Source: Streptomyces ochraceiscleroticus
GTDB taxonomy: Bacteria; Actinomycetota; Actinomycetes; Streptomycetales; Streptomycetaceae
Assembly: GCF_000720485.1 (NCBI RefSeq)
Contig: NZ_JOAX01000026.1
Span: 151,651 to 215,650, forward strand
Length of the DNA: 64,000 nt
Direction: 5' to 3'
How positions within the stretch are numbered: position 1 is the stretch's first letter; the number at the start of each line of letters is the position of its first letter. Position numbers and translations under genes: made by a program. Below the pieces are notes generated by a model. The model had not been told where the DNA came from. It did not search any database and saw only the letters and a program-made list of their open reading frames with translations. Positions 26,555 through 35,700 of the stretch are shown here, one piece after another.

Positions 26555-27433
26555 TCAGGCCGCGGCGGCGCCGCCCTTGTTGATCAGGCGCGGCATCATG
26601 CGGAAGCCGATGCCACCGGCGATCATCGTCGCCGCACCGATCAGCAGGAAGGTCGTACCGGACGAACCGGTTTCGGCCAGCTCGCCGCCGGCCTGCTGCT
26701 GACCGCCCTTGGGCGTGTCCTGGGCCTGACCGGGCGTGTTGGCGATGTCTTCCTTGGAGTCGCCAGGCTGCTCGACCGGCTTGGTGCCCTCGTTGTCGGT
26801 ACCGGTGCCCTCGTCGCCACCGCTGACGTCGCCGCCGGTGCTGCCGCCGGTGGCGCCGTTGTCGTCGCCGCCGTTGCCGCCACCGATGGTGTCGTCGCCA
26901 CCGTTGCCGCCGTCGCCGCCACCGATGCCGTTGTCGCCACCGTTGCCGCCGTCGCCGCCACCGATGCCGTTGTCGCCGCCGTTCTGGCCGCCGTTGTCGT
27001 CACCGCCACCGATCGCGCCGCCGTCGTCGCCACCGATCGCGCCGCCGTCGTCGCCGCCGATCGCGCCGCCGTTGTCGTCGCCGCCGTCGCCGCCACCGAT
27101 GCCGTTGTCGCCGCCGTTCTGGCCGCCGTTGTCGTCACCGCCGATCACGCCGCCGTCGTCCTCGCCGCCGTCGCCGCCGCCGCTGATGAGGCCACCGCCG
27201 GTCTCGTCACCGCCGGTGTCACCAGCGGTGTCGCCACCGCTGGCGCCGCCGTTGTCGTCACCGTCGCCGCCGCCGAAGAGGCCGCCGATGATGCCGACAC
27301 CGTCGTCGCTCGCAGCGGTCGACTGGTCCGACTCGGTCGCCGAAGCGGCGCCCGTCACGGTCAGCGACGCGCCCAGCGCGATCACCGCGCCGGCTGCAAC
27401 GCGCGCCACGCGCACCCGCGTCTTCTTGGTCAT
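26555..27433 (-). CDS. sortase-anchored (LAETG) Gly/Asp/Asn-repeat surface protein
   Basis: 292 residues. Signal peptide (MTKKTRVRV, hydrophobic core, cleavage near GAASA), then about 165 residues of low complexity built from GGDDNGG, GGDGG, NGIGGGDGG and AIGGDDG units, an acidic-polar spacer with EGTKPVEQPGDSKED, and a C-terminal cell-wall sorting signal: LAETG, hydrophobic helix FLLIGAATMIAGGIGF, then RLINKGG. Streptomycete class E sortases use LAxTG. The acidic Gly/Asp repeat may be flexible or bind cations; no binding partner can be named. The repeats are coding and not a CRISPR array. Confidence 0.88.
   Translation of the reverse strand: MTKKTRVRVARVAAGAVIALGASLTVTGAASATESDQSTAASDDGVGIIGGLFGGGDGDDNGGASGGDTAGDTGGDETGGGLISGGGDGGEDDGGVIGGDDNGGQNGGDNGIGGGDGGDDNGGAIGGDDGGAIGGDDGGAIGGGDDNGGQNGGDNGIGGGDGGNGGDNGIGGGDGGNGGDDTIGGGNGGDDNGATGGSTGGDVSGGDEGTGTDNEGTKPVEQPGDSKEDIANTPGQAQDTPKGGQQQAGGELAETGSSGTTFLLIGAATMIAGGIGFRMMPRLINKGGAAAA
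26850..27140. repeat. imperfect coding repeats of Gly/Asp/Asn units
   Basis: Several near-identical segments recur, for example a stretch reading ccgatgccgttgtcgcc at about 26930, 26970 and 27100, and cgatcgcgccgccgtcgtcg copies near 27010-27060. They encode the DGG/NGG units of the LAETG protein and may be unstable by slippage or recombination. Confidence 0.8.
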
Positions 27434-27742
27434 CTGGTTGCTACCCCCAGTAGCTCATGTGTCATTGGGGCATTTCTGTGCGGGGCGACGGCCGATGGGG
27501 GTATGCGACTCGCGGCCCGCTTCGCGGGCGGTTCGCTCGATTCCCCGTTCACACGCGCCCCAGACGTACGCATGCCGCGCACTACCCTTCCCAGATCCCA
27601 ACGGACCGTCAAGGTCAAATAAAGAGCGGATGACCGTATTGCAATACTTTGCGGGGGTCGGCGGCGTACGACTGTAACCAAATCACCACATCAAAAAGCA
27701 ACCGCCGCCCCGGAGGCGACGGTTGCTGCGGGAGTACCCGGC
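27434..27742. other. intergenic region between prfB and the LAETG gene
   Basis: 309 bp on which both flanking genes read leftwards. It holds the prfB terminator (27698-27726), then the promoter region of the LAETG gene. A 12-bp perfect A/T-containing palindrome, gtattgcaatac, lies at 27636-27647 in an otherwise G+C-rich sequence, and a cccgcttcgcggg hairpin lies near 27516. Confidence 0.5.
27698..27726 (-). terminator. intrinsic terminator after prfB
   Basis: A 12-bp stem with one mismatch (27698-27709 with 27715-27726), loop of five, followed on the minus strand by TTTTTGA: a classic U-tract terminator, 17 bp after the prfB stop codon. Confidence 0.8.
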
Positions 27743-28855
27743 TTACTTCTCCTGCTCCTGCTGCTTGCGCCAGCGGATGCCGGCCTCCAGGAAGCCGTCG
27801 ATGTCGCCGTCCAGCACCGCCTGCGGGTTGCCGACCTCGAACTCCGTCCGCAGGTCCTTGACCATCTGGTACGGGTGCAGGACGTACGACCGCATCTGGT
27901 TGCCCCAGGAGTTGCCGCCGTCGCCCTTGAGGGCGTCCATCTTGGCCTGCTCCTCCTGGCGGCGCCGATCCAGCAGCTTCGCCTGGAGGACGTTCATGGC
28001 GGTGGCCTTGTTCTGGATCTGCGAGCGCTCGTTCTGGCAGGAGACCACGATGCCGGTCGGGATGTGCGTCAGGCGGACCGCGGAGTCGGTCGTGTTCACG
28101 CCCTGGCCGCCGGGGCCCGAGGAGCGGTAGACGTCGATGCGGAGCTCGGACTCGTCGATCTCGATGTGGTCGGTCTGCTCGACGACGGGCAGCACCTCGA
28201 CGCCGGCGAACGACGTCTGGCGGCGGCCCTGGTTGTCGAACGGGGAGATCCGGACCAGGCGGTGCGTGCCCTGCTCCACGGAGAGCGTGCCGTAGGCGTA
28301 CGGCACGTTGACGGCGAAGGTGGTCGACTTGATGCCGGCCTCTTCGGCGTACGAGGTCTCGTACAGCTCCGTCTTGTAGCCGTGCCGCTCGGCCCAGCGC
28401 AGGTACATGCGCTGCAGCTTCTCGGCGAAGTCGGCGGCGTCGACGCCGCCCGCCTCGGCGCGGATGTTCACGACGGCCTCGCGGGAGTCGTACTCGCCGG
28501 AGAGGAGCGTGCGCACCTCCAGCTCGTCGACCGCCTTGCGGACCGAGGTCAGCTCGGCCTCCGCCTCGGCCTGGGTGTCCTCGTCGCCCTCGTCGGCGGC
28601 CAGCTCGAACAGCACCTCGAGGTCGTCGACGCGGCCTCGCAGCTCCTCGGCCTTGCGGAGCTGTCCCTGGAGATAGGACAGCCGGCTGGTGACCTTCTGG
28701 GCGTTCTCCACGTCGTCCCAGAGGTCGGGGGCCGCTGCCTGCTCCTCGAGCGCAGCGATATCGGCCCTCATCTTGTCGAGGTCCAGGACGGCCTCGATCG
28801 ACCCCATGGTCGAGGAGAGGGACTTCAGCTCTTCGGATACATCGACGACTGCCAC
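27743..28855 (-). CDS. prfB: peptide chain release factor 2
   Basis: 370 residues from GTG 28855 with ggaggc just before it. RF2 recognises UGA and UAA stop codons and triggers peptide release. The SPF recognition motif is present (RISPFDNQ) and the catalytic GGQ is in [10 protein letters not shown]. The frame is continuous from the start: there is no internal UGA, so the programmed +1 frameshift of E. coli prfB is absent, as expected in actinobacteria. It lies upstream of ftsE with two genes between. Confidence 0.96.
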   Translation of the reverse strand: MAVVDVSEELKSLSSTMGSIEAVLDLDKMRADIAALEEQAAAPDLWDDVENAQKVTSRLSYLQGQLRKAEELRGRVDDLEVLFELAADEGDEDTQAEAEAELTSVRKAVDELEVRTLLSGEYDSREAVVNIRAEAGGVDAADFAEKLQRMYLRWAERHGYKTELYETSYAEEAGIKSTTFAVNVPYAYGTLSVEQGTHRLVRISPFDNQGRRQTSFAGVEVLPVVEQTDHIEIDESELRIDVYRSSGPGGQGVNTTDSAVRLTHIPTGIVVSCQNERSQIQNKATAMNVLQAKLLDRRRQEEQAKMDALKGDGGNSWGNQMRSYVLHPYQMVKDLRTEFEVGNPQAVLDGDIDGFLEAGIRWRKQQEQEK

Positions 28856-28958
28856 GCCTCCAGCCTAACGGCTGGGTGGGCCGACGTGAGCCGTGGCCGT
28901 CTCCGGGCGTTCCGGTGGGCCCCCGGCCGGTGGCCACCCGCGGCGCCGTTGGCGTTGC

Positions 28959-28990
28959 TCGCGCAGTTCCCCGCGCCCCTGACGGGGCGC
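28959..28990. repeat. short copy of a dispersed terminator-like repeat
   Basis: A 32-bp stretch, tcgcgcagttccccgcgcccc followed by loop and ggggcgc, matches the right part of the 81-bp repeats at 43714 and 62006. It includes a 7-bp hairpin with loop tgac (28973-28990). It lies between prfB and pkaB, both on the minus strand. Confidence 0.75.
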
Positions 28991-29014
28991 TCCCTTACGC
29001 GGCGCTTCTTTGAG

Positions 29015-30271
29015 CTACGGCACGTCCGGAGCTGTCTGCTCCGTGCCGGGACGGGCGTCGTCCGGGGTGTCGTCGCCGGAGACCAGCCAGGTCGTCAGGC
29101 CCGCGACGGCCACCAGGCCGGCCGCCGCGACACCCAGCCGCACCCGGCGCTTGCGTACCCGGTGGCGGGCCGAGCCCGCCCGGCGTTCGCCCGCGGCGCG
29201 GGGCGTGCGGGCCGTGCCGTGCGCCCCGCCGGCCAGCTCGTCCGGGCCCGGTACGCGCATGCTCGTGTGCGTCTCCCGGTTCGAGTCCGGGGCCGCGCCG
29301 TGGACCAGCGGCACCGCGCCGCGGACCCGGCCGCCGTCCTCAGGCGCCGCCGGGTGGTACGGGCCGTCCTCCCGGACCGCGTCCTGGCCCGCCGCCTCGT
29401 CCGCCTCCTCCTCGCTCTCCGGCTCGTCGATGTCCAGCGGCGGGATGCCCGCCAGCGAGGGCTGGATCTCGCGCAGCCGGGCCGCCAGCTCGGGGGCGCG
29501 GAGCCGGGAGGCGGGGGCCTTGGCCAGGCACTGGACGAGGAGCTGCCACAGCTCGTCCGGGATGCCGGGGAGCGGCGCGACCCGCTCGGTGACGTGCCGG
29601 CGCAGCACCGCGCCGGGGTGCCCGCCGCCGAAGGGGGTGAAGCCGGCGAGCAGCTCGTACAGGACCGTGGCCAGCGCGTACACGTCCACGGACGCGCGGG
29701 GCGGGAGGCCCTCGATGATCTCGGGGGCGAGGTAGTCGGGGGTGCCGATGACCCGGGTGGAGCGGGTGCGGCGCGGCGAGTCGACCAGCCGGGCGATGCC
29801 GAAGTCGGTGAGGAGGGCGGGGTGGGCGCCGCCCGGGCCGAGCGGGCCCTCCATGTCCAGCAGGACGTTCTCGGGCTTCACGTCGCGGTGCACGATGCGC
29901 GCGGCGTGCGCGGCGGCCAGGCCCTCGGCGACGTCGGCCACGATGGCGACCGCGGCCTCCGGGGCCAGCCGGCGCTGGGCGTCCAGCCGGGTGCGCAGGT
30001 CGGTACCGCGCACGAGGTCCATCACCAGGGCGAGGTCGTTGCCGTCCACGACCAGGTCGCGGACGCCGACCACGCGCGGGTGGTCCAGGCTGAGCAGGGC
30101 GGCGCGCTCCTGTACGAAGCGGCCGACCAGCTCCTGGTCGGAGGCGAGGTCCTCGCGCAGCAGCTTGATCGCCACGGCCCCTTCGGGACCCTCGCCCAGC
30201 CACACCGTGCCGGCGCTGCCGCGACCGAGGATCTGGTGGGCGGTGTACCGGCTGCCGATCTTCCGTGCCAA
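29015..30271 (-). CDS. pkaB: membrane Ser/Thr protein kinase (PkaB-like)
   Basis: 418 residues from TTG 30271, chosen because ggagcagtc precedes it at ideal spacing and the kinase begins ARKIGSRY; the recalled length of S. coelicolor PkaB (417) agrees. Kinase domain residues about 8-265: glycine loop GRGSAG, ATP lysine in VAIKLL, catalytic loop HRDVKPEN, metal loop TDFGIA, APE as APEII. An acidic linker (DEPESEEEADEA) leads to one membrane helix near residues 372-392 and a short outside tail without PASTA repeats. The cytosolic kinase with no sensor domain suggests control by a partner. Downstream of pkaA on the same strand. Confidence 0.88.
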   Translation of the reverse strand: MARKIGSRYTAHQILGRGSAGTVWLGEGPEGAVAIKLLREDLASDQELVGRFVQERAALLSLDHPRVVGVRDLVVDGNDLALVMDLVRGTDLRTRLDAQRRLAPEAAVAIVADVAEGLAAAHAARIVHRDVKPENVLLDMEGPLGPGGAHPALLTDFGIARLVDSPRRTRSTRVIGTPDYLAPEIIEGLPPRASVDVYALATVLYELLAGFTPFGGGHPGAVLRRHVTERVAPLPGIPDELWQLLVQCLAKAPASRLRAPELAARLREIQPSLAGIPPLDIDEPESEEEADEAAGQDAVREDGPYHPAAPEDGGRVRGAVPLVHGAAPDSNRETHTSMRVPGPDELAGGAHGTARTPRAAGERRAGSARHRVRKRRVRLGVAAAGLVAVAGLTTWLVSGDDTPDDARPGTEQTAPDVP

Positions 30272-30528
30272 GACTGCTCCGACGGGTCTTGTCCGACAGG
30301 TGACGGCCCGCGGCGCGGATGCGCGGGGGCCGCGGCCCGGGGCGCGGGGCACCCGGGCCGATGCTGGCGACAAAACTACGCGGACGGCGGCGCTTTCGGC
30401 GCCCCGGACGCCGTCAACCGCCACTTCTCCGCCGGAAAAACCGCGGAAATATCGACAAACCGATAATTCTGCGGCGTCGCCACCCCGGAGGCGGGTGGCG
30501 GGTCCCCGGGTCCGTGCGGGGGCGGCCC

Positions 30529-32238
30529 CTACGGGCCTCCCACCGACTTCGAGGCGTCGCCGATCGTGGACACCCAGTCCGACACGGTCGAGTACCACTG
30601 GCTGATCTGCTCCCAGTAGCCGCGCCCCGTGGCGAACAGGTCCTTGAGCCCGAGCTCCCAGGCCAGCCAGGAGCCGACCACCAGCAGCACGATCATGATC
30701 AGACAGCCCTTGAGGCAGCCGAGACCCGGGATGCGCACCGGGTTGGCGCTGCGCCGGCGCGGCTCGCGCTCGCGGCGGCGCGGCTCCGGGGCCGGCGGCC
30801 GCTGCGGTTCGTACCGCTGCGGCGGGGGCTGTCGACGCTGCGGCTGCTGCTGGTACGGCGGCGGCTGCTGGCGGCCGTACTGCTGCTGCGGGGGCTGCTG
30901 CGGCTGCTGCTGGTAGGGCGGGGGCTGCGCGGGCCGGCGCTGGGGGCGGTGGCGCAGCGGGTCGTCCTCCGGGCTGAGGTACTGCTGGACCTGGGTCTGC
31001 TCGTTCCGGTCCCGGGCGGCGCGGAGCTGGTTCTCCCAGGGGTGCGGCCCCTCGGGCTGCTGCGGGTCACCGCCGGGCGGCCCCGGCGGTACGGGCGGCA
31101 TGGCGCGCGTCGGGTCGCCGCTGCCCGGGGGCTGCCCGGAGTCGGCTCCGAAGCCGGCGGCCGCGGCACCCGCGGCGGCACCGGCCGCGCCCGCGGCGCC
31201 CGCTCCCGTGGTCGGCATGACGTTCGTCGCGGCCGAGGGGTCGTACTGGCCGCCGCCGGCCCCGGTGGAGGGCAGTACCTGCGTGGGGTCGGCGGCGCCG
31301 GTGTCGGGGACCGGCGCGGGCGCCGGGTCGGGCGCGAGCAGCCCGGCGACGCCGAGGGCTGCCTCCGCCTCCGCGGGCGAGGCGTGCACGCCGATGCCGG
31401 CCGCGACCACGCGCAGGGCCCGGGCGAGGTTCTCGGCGCTGGGCCGCTCCTCGGGACGCTTGCGCAGACAGCGCTCTATGACGGTCCACAGCGGCTCGGG
31501 GACGCTGCCGGGGCGCTGCGGGTCCTCGCTGAGGTGGCGGTGCAGCACTTCGAGGGCGGTCGCGCCGGCGAACGGCGGACGGCCCGTGACCAGCTCGTAC
31601 AGCAGGATGCCCGCGCCGTAGATGTCCACGGCGGAGGTCTGCGGGCGGCCCTCGGCGGACTCCGGCGCGACGTACGCGGGCGTACCGACGAACTCCTGCG
31701 TGCGGGTCAGGCCCGGGGAGTCCGCGAGGCGGGCGATGCCGAAGTCGGTCAGCATCGGGTGCATCTCGGCGGCGCCCTCGGCCCCGGCGAGCAGCACGTT
31801 CGCGGGCTTGAGGTCGCGGTGCACGACGCCGTCGGCGTGGCTGGCGGCCAGCGCGTCGGCGATCTGCGCGGTCAGCAGCGCGGCCGCGACCGGGCTGAAC
31901 GGACCGTTCTGGCGCAGGTATTTGTGCAGGTCGGGGCCGTCGACCAGGTCCATGACCAGGGCGAGCAGATCGCCCTCGACGACCAGGTCGCGGGTGCGGA
32001 CGATGTTCGGGTGGGTGAGCCGCAGCAGGACGGAGCGCTCACGCAGGAAGCGCATCACCACGTCCGGGTCGTGCGCCAGCTCCTCCTTGAGGACCTTGAT
32101 CGCGACCGTCTCGCCGGGCTGTCCGGCCACCGCTGCCTCGGCGCCTGCCGCCTCCCGCTGGCTGGCCCGCCAGACGGTGCCCGTGGCGCCGCGTCCGAGC
32201 GGCTCCTCGAGCAGGTACTTGCTGCCTACCGGCCGCAC
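30529..32238 (-). CDS. pkaA: membrane Ser/Thr protein kinase (PkaA-like)
   Basis: 569 residues from GTG 32238, with gggag eight bases upstream; the in-frame ATG at 32349 adds a non-conserved leader. The kinase domain covers about residues 5-280: LGRGATGTVW, VAIKVLKEEL, HRDLKPANVLL, TDFGIARLAD, and APESAEG. A long disordered Ala/Pro/Gly region, then a Gln/Pro-rich stretch with PPQQQ and PYQQQP units, precedes one membrane helix near residues 500-522 and a 45-residue outside tail. It is followed by pkaB after 257 bp and diverges from a large FHA-ATPase gene; FHA domains read phosphothreonine, so a kinase-reader link is plausible. Confidence 0.88.
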   Translation of the reverse strand: MRPVGSKYLLEEPLGRGATGTVWRASQREAAGAEAAVAGQPGETVAIKVLKEELAHDPDVVMRFLRERSVLLRLTHPNIVRTRDLVVEGDLLALVMDLVDGPDLHKYLRQNGPFSPVAAALLTAQIADALAASHADGVVHRDLKPANVLLAGAEGAAEMHPMLTDFGIARLADSPGLTRTQEFVGTPAYVAPESAEGRPQTSAVDIYGAGILLYELVTGRPPFAGATALEVLHRHLSEDPQRPGSVPEPLWTVIERCLRKRPEERPSAENLARALRVVAAGIGVHASPAEAEAALGVAGLLAPDPAPAPVPDTGAADPTQVLPSTGAGGGQYDPSAATNVMPTTGAGAAGAAGAAAGAAAAGFGADSGQPPGSGDPTRAMPPVPPGPPGGDPQQPEGPHPWENQLRAARDRNEQTQVQQYLSPEDDPLRHRPQRRPAQPPPYQQQPQQPPQQQYGRQQPPPYQQQPQRRQPPPQRYEPQRPPAPEPRRREREPRRRSANPVRIPGLGCLKGCLIMIVLLVVGSWLAWELGLKDLFATGRGYWEQISQWYSTVSDWVSTIGDASKSVGGP

Positions 32239-32777
32239 GTCATGCGCTCCCTGGTCGTCACTGAGCAGCTGCCTGATCTGCGCTGTCTGTCGGGCTGTGG
32301 GGGATGTGGGACCACTCCGGTGTGCGGGCGGTCCCTTCCGCCCCACCATAGTGCCGTGTTTCGCGGCGGCGGCCGGGCGGATCCCGTGGTCCGGGGGGCG
32401 CTGCCGGCCGGCCGGTCCGGTCGGGACCCGGCGGGGCTCCCCGGGAAGACGCCGCTCACGTACGGATGGTTGCCCTCCCGGCCGATCGCTGACCGGTCAC
32501 GGAGCGATCTTTGGCCGATCATGGTTCACAAGCAGCCACTTTTGCATACATCGGTGACCGAACAAGATCACTGAACGACAGTCGCCACGCGTCTTGTCGG
32601 TGGCAGGTGCGAGGATGCTCTCCAGCACGGCAGCGGTGGGGACGGGGGCGCTGCGCCGCGGCGTGCGGCGTGCGCATGCACGCGGACTTGGACTTGTACG
32701 TGCCGACGTGTCCGGGCGTGGTGGGGGGAGGTACTGGGCCCCGCCGCATTGCCGGGCGGAAGGGACCGTTGACGGCG
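32239..32777. other. intergenic region between pkaA and the FHA-ATPase gene
   Basis: 539 bp with divergent promoters expected. The part near 32480-32590 is less G+C-rich and holds an inverted repeat gatcgct (32484-32490) / agcgatc (32503-32509) around a 12-base centre, and a second pair cggtcac (near 32494) / gtgaccg (32554-32560). No small coding frame was convincing. Confidence 0.5.
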
Positions 32778-35700
32778 ATGCAGATCCGGCTGACCGTCCT
32801 CGGGCCGCGCAGCGGCCACCCCACTCGGGCCTGCGACGTGCTCGTGACGGCCCCTGCCGGGACGGCGCTCGCGGCGGTGGCCAGCGGCCTCGCGGCGGCC
32901 GTCGCGGGCGCCGGCGCGGACGTCGGCGGGGCCGGCGCAGGCAGCGGTCCCGTCGTGCTCTACGCGGGGCAGGAGCGGCTCGACGTCCAGCGTGCCGCGC
33001 TCGGCGAGCCGCCCCTCATAGACGGTGCGGTCCTCTCCCTCCAGGGCCCCGGTCCGGCCCCGGCGCACGGCCTGCCGGCCGGTCCCGCCCGGCTGCGGGT
33101 CGTCTCGGGCCCGGACGCCGGCGGTGTCCATCTGCTGCACGGCGGCCAGATCCGCATCGGCCGCTCCACGGACGCGGACGTGCCGCTGGACGACCCCGAC
33201 GTTTCCCGGATGCACTGCGCGGTCACGGTGGCGGCGGACGGCGCGGTGACCGTGGCCGACCTCCGCTCGACGAACGGCACGGCCGTCGACGGCGCCGACC
33301 TCGACGACCGCCCGGTGCCGCTGCCGCCGGGCGCGCTGCTCCGGATCGGCGAGTCGGCGCTCCGCCTGCAGCCCTCCCCCGGCGCCCCCGACCCCGTGCT
33401 CGCCGCCACCCCGGACGGCGAGGGCCGGCTGCGCGTGCACCCGGCGGGCGGCGGTACCGAGGGGCAGCGCCCGCCGCACGGCACCGGCTCCTCCCCTGCG
33501 CACGGCAGCGAGCGGCACGACCACGAGACGGCCCCCGGGCAGGACCGCGCGGGTTCGGCCGGCGGGAGCCCGGCCGCGGGTGCCTGGAGAGCGGAGGCCG
33601 CCCGGCCGGCCGGGCACGGGGCCGAGCCCCCGGCCGCGGCGGGTCCGTATGCCGCGGGGACGCCGGGTGCGGAGGCGTACGCCGCGGGCGCGCGGTCGGC
33701 CGAGGTCCACTCCCCCGACGCCCGCGCCACGGGACGGCCCGCGCCGGACCCGTACGCGCCGGATCGGTACGGGACGGACCAGTACACGCCGGCGCAGTAC
33801 GCGGCGGACCAGTACGCGGCGGACCAATACGGGGGGGACCAGTACGGGACAGGACGCCAGGACCAGTACCGCGACCGGCAGTACGGCCAGCGACACGATC
33901 AGCAGCACGACCAGCCGTACGGCGCCGGAGCGGGTGGTGCGCACGGCCACCCCGCCGACGGCGCCGACGCCGCGCCCGGCCCGGGTTCCGGCCGCCGGGG
34001 CACCCCCGTCCGGGGCACCCCCGCGCCCGATCCCCGTTCCGCCGCGACCCACGGCGGCGGGCAGCCGCTGGCGGCCCCGTCCGCACCGCCCGGCGCGCAG
34101 CCCATCGGCAGTGCCGAGCCGTCCCCCGGCGCCGGGCAGCCCGCCGGGCCCGAGGCGTCCCGCAAGCCCACCCGCCGCGGCGGCGGCTGGAGTGCGTGGG
34201 CGCGGCGGCTGGCCGGCGGGCGCGGCGCCACCGAGGACGCGGCGGACGCGGAGGCCGCGCGGCAGGCGGCCGGGTACGGCCCCGGTCCGCAGCCCCAGGC
34301 CGGCGCGGCCCCCGGCGCCCTGCCGGGCGACGCCCGTATCCCGGCCGCGTACGGCCGCTGGCCGGACGCCGCCACGATCCTGCTGACCGCGCTCGGCCCC
34401 GGCCCCCGGCTGTGGGAGCGGGAGGCCGGGCATCCGGACGCGCTGGCCGTCCGGCTCGGCACCGCCGACCGCGACGGCAGCCGCAGCGCCGTGCCGGTGA
34501 CCGTCGCGCTGCGCTCGGCCGGGTCGCTGGGCCTGGCGGGGCCGCGCCCCCGGCTCGCCGGGCTGGCCCGGGCCGCGGTCGCCCAGCTCGCGGCGCTGCA
34601 TGCGCCGGGCACGCTGGAGATCGTCCTGCTCGCCGCCGACCGCGCGCGCGGCACGGCGGAGCGCCTGGAGGAGTGGTCCTGGCTCGGTTGGCTGCCGCAT
34701 GTGCGCCCGGCGCACGGTCAGGACTGCCGGCTGCTGCTGGCGTACGACAAGGAGCAGGCGGCGGCGCGCACGGCCGAGCTGGTCCGCCGGCTGGACGACG
34801 GGCCGCTCGGCCCCGGCTGGGCGAGCGCCGACCGGTCGGCGGTGGCCGCCGCCGCGGCCCGGCACCAGGGCCCGTACACCCTCGTGATCGCCGACGGCGA
34901 TCCCGGCACGGCCGGGCTGCGGGAGACCGTGGCCCGGCTGGCGGCGGGCGGCCCGTCGGCCGGCATCCATGTGCTCGCGCTGGCCGAGACCCCGGCCGCC
35001 TCGCCCCTGTATCCGCTCACGGCGACGTACGAAGCGGCGCGTGCCGCGTCCCCGGCCTTCGGGGAGTGCGGCGCGCTCGCGGTGCTCAGCGGTGACGTGG
35101 CCACGGCGCTGCGCGTCGTCCAGCCCGCCGCGCCGCTGGCCCCGGGCAGCAGCATCGCCGTGAACGGCGTCCCGCAGAACGGCTCCGGGGCGTATGCCTC
35201 GGGGGCGAACGGCACGGTCGCGACGGTGGACGCGGTCTCCGCGCCGTGGGCCGAGCGGTTCGCGCGCGCCCTGGCGCCGCTGCGCGAGGCCGATACCGTG
35301 CGGGCGGGCCGCAGCACGCGCAGCGCCGCCGTGCCGCTGCCCGACAGCGCCCGGCTGCTGGACGAGCTGGGGCTGGCCCGTGCCACGCCCGCTTCCCTGA
35401 TGGCCCGCTGGGCGGCCGCGGCGGACAGCGAGGAGCCCGCGGCCGCCGCGGTCCTGGGCGCGGGCCCGCACGGCCCGGTGTACGCCGACCCGGCCGTCGA
35501 CGGCTGCCACTTCCTGCTGGAGGGCGGCCCGGGCACGGGCAAGACCGAGCTGCTGCGCTCGATCGCCGCCTCGCTGGCCGCCGCCGACCGTCCGGACCTG
35601 CTCTCGCTGGTCCTGGTCGACGGCGCGGGCACGGAGCGCGGCGAGGGCCTGCGGCTGTGCACGGACCTGCCGCACGTCACCGCGCATCTGGCCGCCTCCG

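Noticed and set aside
26850..27140. Possible CRISPR array from regularly spaced repeats
   Set aside because: The units are in-frame coding repeats of the LAETG protein with no unique spacers and no cas gene.
28500..28855. Programmed frameshift in prfB
   Set aside because: The reading frame is open from GTG 28855 with no internal stop.
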